From contig CAYYBZ010000004.1 in NCBI GenBank assembly GCA_964470285.1, forward strand, positions 1-14,184: a stretch of DNA of 14,184 nt, given 5' to 3'. The stretch's first letter is position 1, and every line of letters starts with the position of its first letter. The DNA is from CAYYBZ01 sp964470285 [NCBI: uncultured Oligoflexia bacterium]. GTDB taxonomy: Bacteria; Bdellovibrionota_G; CAYYBZ01. Below the pieces are notes generated by a model. The model made no database searches and was not told where the DNA came from. It saw only the letters and a list, made by a program, of their open reading frames with translations. Both the position numbers and the translations under genes were made by a program. Positions 7,194 through 14,184 of the stretch are shown in pieces.

Positions 7194-7222
7194 TTGACAA
7201 CAAATTGTCTTTTACATATCTA
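7194..7222 (+). promoter_or_regulatory. Putative dnaA promoter
   Basis: A perfect -35 TTGACA (7194-7199) is followed, after 17 bases, by TATCTA (7217-7222), a weak -10. The predicted start near 7229 gives a leader of about 38 bases to the dnaA ATG at 7268 and rules out longer upstream starts. The -35 region overlaps one of two dyads that may be operator sites. Confidence 0.55.
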
Positions 7223-7233
7223 CGACAAATCGT
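7197..7233. repeat. Paired 12-bp dyads flanking the dnaA -10 (possible operator)
   Basis: ACAACAAATTGT (7197-7208) and ACGACAAATCGT (7222-7233) share 10 of 12 bases. Each has 4-bp arms around a central CAAA (5-bp arms, GACAA/TTGTC, in the first). The two differences, A to G and T to C, fall at paired arm positions, so symmetry is kept in both copies. They start 25 bp apart. This is the pattern of a repeated protein-binding site; the binding protein is unknown. Confidence 0.45.
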
Positions 7234-7257
7234 TTTGCTCGGAAACATGCCATTTAT

Positions 7258-7265
7258 AAGGGTGG
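7258..7265 (+). promoter_or_regulatory. dnaA Shine-Dalgarno that selects the ATG at 7268
   Basis: AAGGGTGG lies just before the ATG at 7268, with the AAGGG core 5 bases away. Earlier in-frame ATGs at 7190 and 7247 lack comparable sites, and 7190 lies upstream of the likely promoter. Confidence 0.65.
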
Positions 7266-7267
7266 AA

Positions 7268-8626
7268 ATGAGAAGTAGCTGGAATTTAACGCTGAACAAT
7301 TTAAAAGAAGAGTTATCTGAAAAAAACTTCAACACTTGGATTAAGCCGATTGAGTTTGATAATTTTTCAGATGACAAAATCAGACTAAAGGTTCCCAACA
7401 AATTTTACAGAGACTGGCTGAACGAACATTATTCCGAAGCCATTCTGCAAAAAGTTAAAAAGCATGCCAGAACCGACTGTCTCTCCCTGGAATTTACTCT
7501 TAATGAGTCCTGTGAAAACTTAACCGAGAGTTCAAACTATACAGTGATGAATTCTTCCCTCGATTTCATACCGGCTAAAAAACAAAGCCATGAAAACACC
7601 GGCTCTGTAATTTTTGACAAATATCGTTTTGACACTTTCGTTGTTGGCCCTTCCAATCAATTTGCATGTGCTGCAACAAAGGCTGTTTCATCCAATCCCG
7701 GAACCGTTTACAATCCCCTTTTCATCTATGGAGGGGCCGGTCTTGGGAAAACTCACCTTTTAATTGCCATAAAAAACATCATAAATGCTACAAAATCCGA
7801 TAAGCGTGTTCTTTACAGAACTTCTGAAAAATTCACAAATGAATGGATTAATTCCATACATAAGGGAAAAACCCAGGAATTCAGAGCAAAATATCGTGAT
7901 AATTGTGATATTTTGCTATTGGACGATATTCAATTTTTGGCCGGCAAAGAGCAAACTCAGGTTGAATTCTTTCACACGTTCAATACTCTATATTCTGCCA
8001 GAAAGCAGATTGTTGTCACCTCGGACAAATATCCGAAGGACATTCCCCTTCTGAACGAAAGATTAAAATCCCGTCTCGAATGGGGACTTGTATGCGACGT
8101 ACAGCCTCCGGAACTTGAAACGAGAGTAGCAATTTTAAAACGCAAAGCTGAAATTGACAGCTTAGCCCTGCCGGATGACGTGGCGCTCTTTATTGCATCG
8201 AATCTGAAGTCAAATGTAAGACTGCTGGAGGGTTCTTTGACAAAACTCGCTGCCTTTTCGTCTTTGACCGGCCAAAAAATCACATTAGAACTCTCAAAAG
8301 ATCTTTTCAAGAGTTTTGCCTCAGAAGACAAACCGATCACCGTAGAAAGAATTCAGGACGTTGTAGCAAATTTTTTCAACATTAAGCTCTCAGATCTTAA
8401 GTCCGCCAATCGCCAGAAAATCTTCTCATTTCCCAGGCAAATTGCCATGTTTCTATGCAGAAAACTGACAAAAAGTTCTTTCCCTGAAATAGGAATGAGA
8501 TTCGGCGGTAAAGATCACTCGACCATAGTGCACGCCACCCGAAAAATCGAAAAACTTCAGGAAAAAGACCCCTCTTTAAAAGTCACGATTGACTCCATTG
8601 AAAAAACTCTTTTACTTAGAGATTAA
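7268..8626 (+). CDS. dnaA: DnaA, chromosomal replication initiator
   Basis: The 452-residue protein has the four DnaA domains. Domain I (about 1-70, SSWNLTLNNLKEELSEKNFNTWIKPIEF at its start) serves self-assembly and helicase contact. Domain II is a short linker (about 75-110). Domain III is the AAA+ module, with Walker A GGAGLGKT (155-162) and Walker B ILLLDD (215-220). Domain IV (about 355-452) binds DNA and has the DnaA-box-reading signature GGKDHSTIVHA (413-423). It binds the 9-mers in the dnaA-dnaN gap, melts the origin and loads helicase. Upstream in-frame ATGs would add 7 or 26 residues, but family alignment, the AAGGG site and the promoter position all favour 7268. Autoregulation through DnaA boxes is not evident in its promoter. 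Confidence 0.97.
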   Translation: MRSSWNLTLNNLKEELSEKNFNTWIKPIEFDNFSDDKIRLKVPNKFYRDWLNEHYSEAILQKVKKHARTDCLSLEFTLNESCENLTESSNYTVMNSSLDFIPAKKQSHENTGSVIFDKYRFDTFVVGPSNQFACAATKAVSSNPGTVYNPLFIYGGAGLGKTHLLIAIKNIINATKSDKRVLYRTSEKFTNEWINSIHKGKTQEFRAKYRDNCDILLLDDIQFLAGKEQTQVEFFHTFNTLYSARKQIVVTSDKYPKDIPLLNERLKSRLEWGLVCDVQPPELETRVAILKRKAEIDSLALPDDVALFIASNLKSNVRLLEGSLTKLAAFSSLTGQKITLELSKDLFKSFASEDKPITVERIQDVVANFFNIKLSDLKSANRQKIFSFPRQIAMFLCRKLTKSSFPEIGMRFGGKDHSTIVHATRKIEKLQEKDPSLKVTIDSIEKTLLLRD

Positions 8627-8636
8627 TATTGATTTT

Positions 8637-8645
8637 TGTGGGTAA
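8637..8645 (-). promoter_or_regulatory. DnaA box 1 (TTACCCACA)
   Basis: It has one mismatch to TTATCCACA on the minus strand and begins 11 bases after the dnaA stop. Confidence 0.6.
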
Positions 8646-8658
8646 ATGTGATTTTTAT

Positions 8659-8667
8659 TCTGGATAA
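8659..8667 (-). promoter_or_regulatory. DnaA box 2 (TTATCCAGA)
   Basis: It has one mismatch, at the normally well-conserved eighth position, so it may be a weak site. Confidence 0.5.
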
Positions 8668-8670
8668 ATT

Positions 8671-8679
8671 TGTTGATAA
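8671..8679 (-). promoter_or_regulatory. DnaA box 3 (TTATCAACA)
   Basis: It has one mismatch to consensus and starts 12 bases from box 2 in the same orientation. Confidence 0.55.
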
Positions 8680-8688
8680 CATTCATGC

Positions 8689-8697
8689 TGTTTATAA
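8689..8697 (-). promoter_or_regulatory. DnaA box 4 (TTATAAACA)
   Basis: It has two mismatches to consensus. The same 9-mer recurs on the plus strand at 8771-8779, which argues that the variant is used here. Confidence 0.45.
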
Positions 8698-8708
8698 AAC
8701 GGGTTCCA

Positions 8709-8717
8709 TGTGAATAA
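8709..8717 (-). promoter_or_regulatory. DnaA box 5 (TTATTCACA)
   Basis: It has one mismatch, at the tolerant fifth position, and fits the relaxed consensus TTATNCACA. Confidence 0.65.
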
Positions 8718-8727
8718 TGAAGGTTTT

Positions 8728-8736
8728 TTATCCACT
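8728..8736 (+). promoter_or_regulatory. DnaA box 6 (TTATCCACT)
   Basis: It matches consensus at the first eight positions and is the first box in the plus orientation. Confidence 0.65.
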
Positions 8737-8770
8737 AAATATTTCTTTTGATCTTGGCGGGATTCATCAC

Positions 8771-8779
8771 TTATAAACA
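8771..8779 (+). promoter_or_regulatory. DnaA box 7 (TTATAAACA), anchor nearest the trios
   Basis: It has two mismatches to consensus, but its place 12 bases before the trios is where the anchoring box of a basal unwinding system is expected. Confidence 0.5.
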
Positions 8780-8791
8780 TATTAACAGGGC

Positions 8792-8806
8792 TTATTACTA
8801 TTACTA
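8792..8806 (-). promoter_or_regulatory. DnaA-trio array (five trios)
   Basis: On the minus strand, 5' to 3', the bases read TAG TAA TAG TAA TAA, five uninterrupted copies of the 5'-TA(G/A) trio. Their 3' end faces DnaA box 7 across a GC-containing spacer, the polarity needed for DnaA to extend from the box onto this strand while opening the duplex. An A+T-only stretch follows directly. Confidence 0.75.
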
Positions 8807-8824
8807 ATTTATATATTTATAATA

Positions 8825-8831
8825 AGAGAGG
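8825..8831 (+). promoter_or_regulatory. dnaN Shine-Dalgarno
   Basis: AGAGAGG lies 7 bases before the dnaN ATG at 8839, at the edge of the A+T tract. Confidence 0.7.
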
Positions 8832-8838
8832 TTGATAA

Positions 8839-9960
8839 ATGAAATTTAAGGTTAATAAGGAAACTTTTGCAAAAGCAGTTTCGGCAACACTAAATGTTGC
8901 CGAGAGAAAAACCACAATGCCTATTCTGGCCAACATCCTTTTAAAAACCGAAAATGATAAACTTTCAATCTGTGCTACAGATTTAGAAGTAGAGACGAAA
9001 ATCAAGTGTAAAATAGATCCTGAACAGGAAGGCTCAATAGCAGTACCGGCAAGAAATTTGTATGAAATAGTAAGAGAGCTGCCCGAAGAAACGCTCAGTT
9101 TTAAAAGCCTGGAAAACAACTGGGCAGAGATAATTTCAGGAAAGGCAAAATTTAAAATGGTCGGAATGTCTCCCGAGGAATTCCCAAAAATTCCAGAGCC
9201 TAAAAAAATGAAAAATTTTAAGATATCATCCGAAACCTTAAAGGAAATGATAAGGCTTACATCCTTTGCAATTTCCGATGATGAAATGAGATACAATCTT
9301 AACGGAATTTATCTGGAACAGCTTAAAGAAGGCGCTTCAAAAAACAAAATCAGAATGGTTGCAACAGACGGTCACAGACTTTCTCTTATAAACCGGGAGG
9401 TCAAGGAGGGTGACAACGTTGATCTTAAAAAGGGAGTAATAATACCCAAAAAGGGCGTTTTAGAATTGAAAAGAATGGTTGAGGATTATCACGGCGATAT
9501 AGAAATGGGGATGGAAGAAAATATCTGCACAGTAAAAGCCGGAGAAAATATTTTAAGAATGAGACTTATAGTAGGGGAGTTTCCCGATTACAAACAGGTT
9601 ATACCCAAAAACAAGGGGAAAAGACTCGTTGTATCAAGAGAGGGTCTTTACAAGGCGCTGAAAAGAATGTCTTTAATGGCAAGCGGTAAATCAAAGCTGG
9701 TAAAATTTACGATTTCCGGAAACAAAATTGAGTTTTCATCACATAATCCTGATCTGGGTGAAGCGAATGAAGACATTAACGCAGAATTTGAAGGCGACAA
9801 GCTTGAAATAGGCTTTAATGCAAAATATTTCTTGGATTTTCTTACTTCATCTAATACCGAGAATATCTCAATTGAGCTTGAAAACGAATTATCACCGGGC
9901 GTGATAAGAATAGATAAGGATAAAGATTTTTTAAACGTCATAATGCCCATGCGGACGTAA
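8839..9960 (+). CDS. dnaN: DNA polymerase III beta subunit (sliding clamp)
   Basis: The 373-residue length is normal for the clamp. Landmarks are TTMPILANILL (25-35) in the first domain, RYNLNGIYLE (151-160) and VATDGHRLSL (174-183) in the second, GEFPDY (246-251), and a C-terminal VIMPMR (367-372) that helps form the pocket binding clamp-interaction peptides. Two such subunits would form a ring of six similar folds that tethers polymerase III and other repair and replication proteins to DNA. The ATG follows AGAGAGG by 7 bases. The gene lies just right of oriC. It is followed by a 266-bp gap instead of recF, so it may be transcribed as a single gene or together with dnaA. Confidence 0.97.
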   Translation: MKFKVNKETFAKAVSATLNVAERKTTMPILANILLKTENDKLSICATDLEVETKIKCKIDPEQEGSIAVPARNLYEIVRELPEETLSFKSLENNWAEIISGKAKFKMVGMSPEEFPKIPEPKKMKNFKISSETLKEMIRLTSFAISDDEMRYNLNGIYLEQLKEGASKNKIRMVATDGHRLSLINREVKEGDNVDLKKGVIIPKKGVLELKRMVEDYHGDIEMGMEENICTVKAGENILRMRLIVGEFPDYKQVIPKNKGKRLVVSREGLYKALKRMSLMASGKSKLVKFTISGNKIEFSSHNPDLGEANEDINAEFEGDKLEIGFNAKYFLDFLTSSNTENISIELENELSPGVIRIDKDKDFLNVIMPMRT

Positions 9961-10054
9961 CCGATAACCGGCCATCAGTAGTAGGGAAGCTTAAAAATTG
10001 TTGTGGTGCATTAATAATATATTAATATTAAAAGTGTTATAAAATAGCATAAAT

Positions 10055-10073
10055 AGCGGGTTTCAAAGCGGGT
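10055..10073 (+). repeat. AGCGGGT direct repeat upstream of gyrB
   Basis: AGCGGGT occurs at 10055-10061 and 10067-10073, 12 bp apart, GC-rich islands in an AT-rich gap. The second copy runs into the palindrome at 10074-10085. Confidence 0.4.
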
Positions 10074-10085
10074 AAATGTACATTT
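10074..10085. promoter_or_regulatory. AAATGTACATTT palindrome, possible gyrB operator
   Basis: This perfect 12-bp palindrome lies about 140 bases before the gyrB start. Its shape fits a dimeric regulator site, but no regulator can be named. Confidence 0.35.
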
Positions 10086-10199
10086 TATGTAATTATATCA
10101 TATGCTTGTCCTGATTTAATTCTCTTTACTTTCGTCTTAAGGTGTGTTAAATCTTTAAAACCGTAGTGAAATTAGATATTTATAACATTTTTGCTATGA

Positions 10200-12670
<2,471 letters not shown>

Positions 12671-12671
<1 letters not shown>

Positions 12672-12678
12672 GGGTGAT
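12671..12678 (+). promoter_or_regulatory. gyrA Shine-Dalgarno at the gyrB stop
   Basis: AGGGTGAT begins on the last base of the gyrB TAA and lies 5 bases before the ATG at 12684 (8 before the next ATG). This supports translation coupled to gyrB. Confidence 0.65.
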
Positions 12679-12683
12679 TGATA

Positions 12684-14184
12684 ATGATGGATACGACAAA
12701 AGATAAAAACATTGTTTCGGTGAACATAGAAGATGAGATGACTCAATCTTATCTAGACTATGCGATGAGCGTAATAGTCGGAAGGGCGCTTCCGGACGTC
12801 AGAGACGGGTTAAAACCGGTTCACAGGCGCATACTTTATGCAATGAATGAAATGAACAACGTTCATTCAAAACCGCATAAAAAATCGGCAAGGGTTGTCG
12901 GTGATGTCATGGGTAAGTATCATCCGCACGGTGATGCGGCCATTTATGACAGTATAGTAAGAATGGCGCAGCCGTTTTCATTGAGATACATGCTTGTAGA
13001 CGGACAGGGAAACTTCGGTTCGGTTGACGGAGATGCTGCGGCGGCAATGAGATACACCGAAATAAGACTTGCCAGAGTAGCCGAAGAATTTCTTGAAGAC
13101 ATTGAAAAAGATACTGTCGATTTCGGAAGAAACTATGATGACACCCTTGAAGAACCGCTGGTTTTACCTACAAAGATTCCCCAGCTTCTTGTAAACGGTT
13201 CTTCGGGAATTGCTGTAGGAATGGCGACAAATATCCCTCCTCATAATTTAACTGAAGTTGTAGAGGCGGCAATAAAGCTTATAAAAAACCCGCAAATGGA
13301 AGAAAAGGAGCTTTTAAGCATTGTTAAGGGCCCTGATTTTCCTACGGCCGGTATAATTTACGGCAAAAGCGGTATTAAACAGGCCTATAAAACCGGTAGA
13401 GGCAAAGTAGTTATAAGAGCTAAAGCACAAGTTGAAACTTATGCCAAAGACAGGGAAAGAATAATAGTAACTGAGATTCCCTATCAAATAAATAAGGCAA
13501 AGCTCCTGGAAGATATAGCGAACCTTGTAAGAGATAAAAAAATCGACGGTATTACCGACTTAAGAGACGAATCGGACAAGGACGGAATGAGAATTGTAAT
13601 AGAGCTTCGAAGAGACGCTATTGCCGAAATCACCTTAAACCAGCTATACAGGCACACACAGCTTCAAACCTCTTACGGAATTATCATGCTTGCGCTGGTT
13701 AACAATCAGCCCAGGGTTATCAATTTAAGAGAGTCTCTTGATTTATTCACGATTCACAGAAAAGAAATCGTTACAAGAAGATGCCTTTTTGATCTTAAAA
13801 AGGCGGAGGAAAGAGCGCACATCTTGCTCGGACTAAAAATAGCAATTGAGAACATAGATGAGATCATAAAGCTGATAAGGAAAGCCAAAGACGGAGCCCA
13901 AGCCAAAGAACAACTTATAAAAACCTACAAGCTAACCGATATTCAGGCAAAGGCAATCCTTGATATGAAGCTTGAAAGACTTACCGGTCTTGAGCGTGAA
14001 AAGATAATAAACGACTATAAAGAAGTCTGTAAGCTGATCGAAAAATTAAAGGAAATCCTGGCTGACGAAAGGCTTATTTACAACATTATTGTTGAGGAGC
14101 TGGAAGAGATTAAGAAAAAGTACGGAGATAAGAGAAAAACCGAGATAGTTGGGAAGGTTCAGGAATTTACGGAAGAAGATCTTA
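12684..14184 (+). CDS. gyrA: DNA gyrase subunit A (3' end cut by window edge)
   Basis: The first 500 residues are present. [22 protein letters not shown] (28-49) opens the winged-helix DNA-gate domain. [18 protein letters not shown] follows, then the catalytic tyrosine in AAAMRYTE (Tyr124). Further on are [18 protein letters not shown] and [13 protein letters not shown], and the visible part ends in the coiled-coil region. GyrA cuts and rejoins the gate DNA for negative supercoiling. The C-terminal pinwheel domain and GyrA box are beyond the window, so gyrase cannot be separated from topoisomerase IV by that feature; the tight pairing with gyrB near oriC makes gyrase the call. Position 85 (E. 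coli Ser83 equivalent) is alanine, while Asp87 is kept (Asp89). A second ATG follows immediately at 12687. Confidence 0.96.
   Translation, partial: MMDTTKDKNIVSVNIEDEMTQSYLDYAMSVIVGRALPDVRDGLKPVHRRILYAMNEMNNVHSKPHKKSARVVGDVMGKYHPHGDAAIYDSIVRMAQPFSLRYMLVDGQGNFGSVDGDAAAAMRYTEIRLARVAEEFLEDIEKDTVDFGRNYDDTLEEPLVLPTKIPQLLVNGSSGIAVGMATNIPPHNLTEVVEAAIKLIKNPQMEEKELLSIVKGPDFPTAGIIYGKSGIKQAYKTGRGKVVIRAKAQVETYAKDRERIIVTEIPYQINKAKLLEDIANLVRDKKIDGITDLRDESDKDGMRIVIELRRDAIAEITLNQLYRHTQLQTSYGIIMLALVNNQPRVINLRESLDLFTIHRKEIVTRRCLFDLKKAEERAHILLGLKIAIENIDEIIKLIRKAKDGAQAKEQLIKTYKLTDIQAKAILDMKLERLTGLEREKIINDYKEVCKLIEKLKEILADERLIYNIIVEELEEIKKKYGDKRKTEIVGKVQEFTEEDL

Larger units (their letters stand above)
6775..7267. 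other. 493-bp divergent intergenic region between rpmH and dnaA
   Basis: This stretch separates the two replication arms. It holds the leftward rpmH promoter (6808-6837) and the rightward dnaA promoter with its dyads (7194-7233). Between them (about 6840-7190) the sequence is AT-rich with short T and A runs, and I find no credible coding sequence. I also find no cluster of DnaA-box 9-mers; the best matches differ from consensus at three positions. A 9-bp inverted repeat (ATTACATTT 7054-7062, AAATGTAAT 7098-7106) is the only longer-range symmetry seen, and it may be chance. Confidence 0.6.
8627..8838. other. oriC: oriC: chromosomal origin with DnaA boxes, DnaA-trios and A+T tract
   Basis: The dnaA-dnaN gap holds seven 9-mers resembling the DnaA box TTATCCACA between 8637 and 8779. 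After the last box come a GC-richer spacer (ACAGGGC, 8785-8791), five DnaA-trios (8792-8806) and an A+T-only tract (about 8806-8825). This is the order of the basal unwinding system described for B. subtilis: boxes, GC-rich spacer, trios, melting region. The five upstream boxes point left and the two nearest the trios point right. All genes in the window point away from this region, which supports it as the functional origin. Confidence 0.88.

Noticed and set aside
7190-7267. In-frame N-terminal extension of DnaA (starts at 7190 or 7247)
   Set aside because: The extension overlaps the likely promoter, lacks a good ribosome site and has no counterpart in the family; the ATG at 7268 has AAGGG at 5 bases and gives a standard domain I.
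7972-8340. 122-codon minus-strand frame opposite dnaA, and similar frames opposite dnaN, gyrB, mnmE and yidC
   Set aside because: They lie antisense inside well-identified conserved genes, lack ribosome sites and family motifs, and are shadows of the real reading frames.
8702-8717. Possible second parS-like site
   Set aside because: It differs from the consensus at five positions and is better explained as flanking sequence plus DnaA box 5.
9961-9980. CCGATAACCGG-type dyad after dnaN as a terminator
   Set aside because: The stem is short and imperfect and no T-tract follows.

Overview
The window is the replication-origin neighbourhood of a low-GC bacterium. It holds most of a conserved chromosomal block. 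Reading left from the origin on the minus strand: rpmH, rnpA, yidD, yidC, jag, a secreted protein of unknown function, mnmE, a left-handed beta-helix acyltransferase-like gene, and the 5' end of mnmG (cut by the left edge). Reading right on the plus strand: dnaA, oriC, dnaN, gyrB, and gyrA (cut by the right edge). Every gene is transcribed away from the origin, so transcription and bidirectional replication run in the same direction on both arms.

The organism looks like a diderm (Gram-negative type) from a lineage I cannot name. YidC has a first membrane helix and a large periplasmic domain, as in Gram-negative bacteria. GyrB carries the roughly 170-residue insertion found in E. coli-type gyrases, and the gene between jag and mnmE encodes an exported protein. 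The base composition is AT-rich. No mobile element, CRISPR array, tRNA or rRNA was seen.

Left arm (1-6774): RNase P protein, the YidD/YidC membrane-insertion pair, the RNA-binding protein Jag and the MnmE/MnmG tRNA wobble-uridine modification pair sit in one long minus-strand series. A TTGACA promoter upstream of rpmH probably drives its head. A perfect 16-bp ParB-binding parS palindrome lies between mnmE and the beta-helix gene.

Origin (6775-8838): a 493-bp gap separates divergent rpmH and dnaA. It contains their promoters and a pair of matched dyads across the dnaA -10, but no DnaA-box cluster. The dnaA-dnaN gap is the origin proper. It has seven DnaA-box-like 9-mers, a short GC-rich spacer, five consecutive DnaA-trios and an A+T-only tract, in the same order as the B. 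subtilis basal unwinding system.

Right arm (8839-14184): dnaN is followed by a 266-bp non-coding gap where many bacteria have recF, then by a tight gyrB-gyrA operon. GyrA has alanine at the position equivalent to E. coli Ser83. I do not see an undescribed multi-gene system here. The most notable signals are the non-coding ones (parS, the DnaA-trio origin, the dnaA promoter dyads) and the missing recF.
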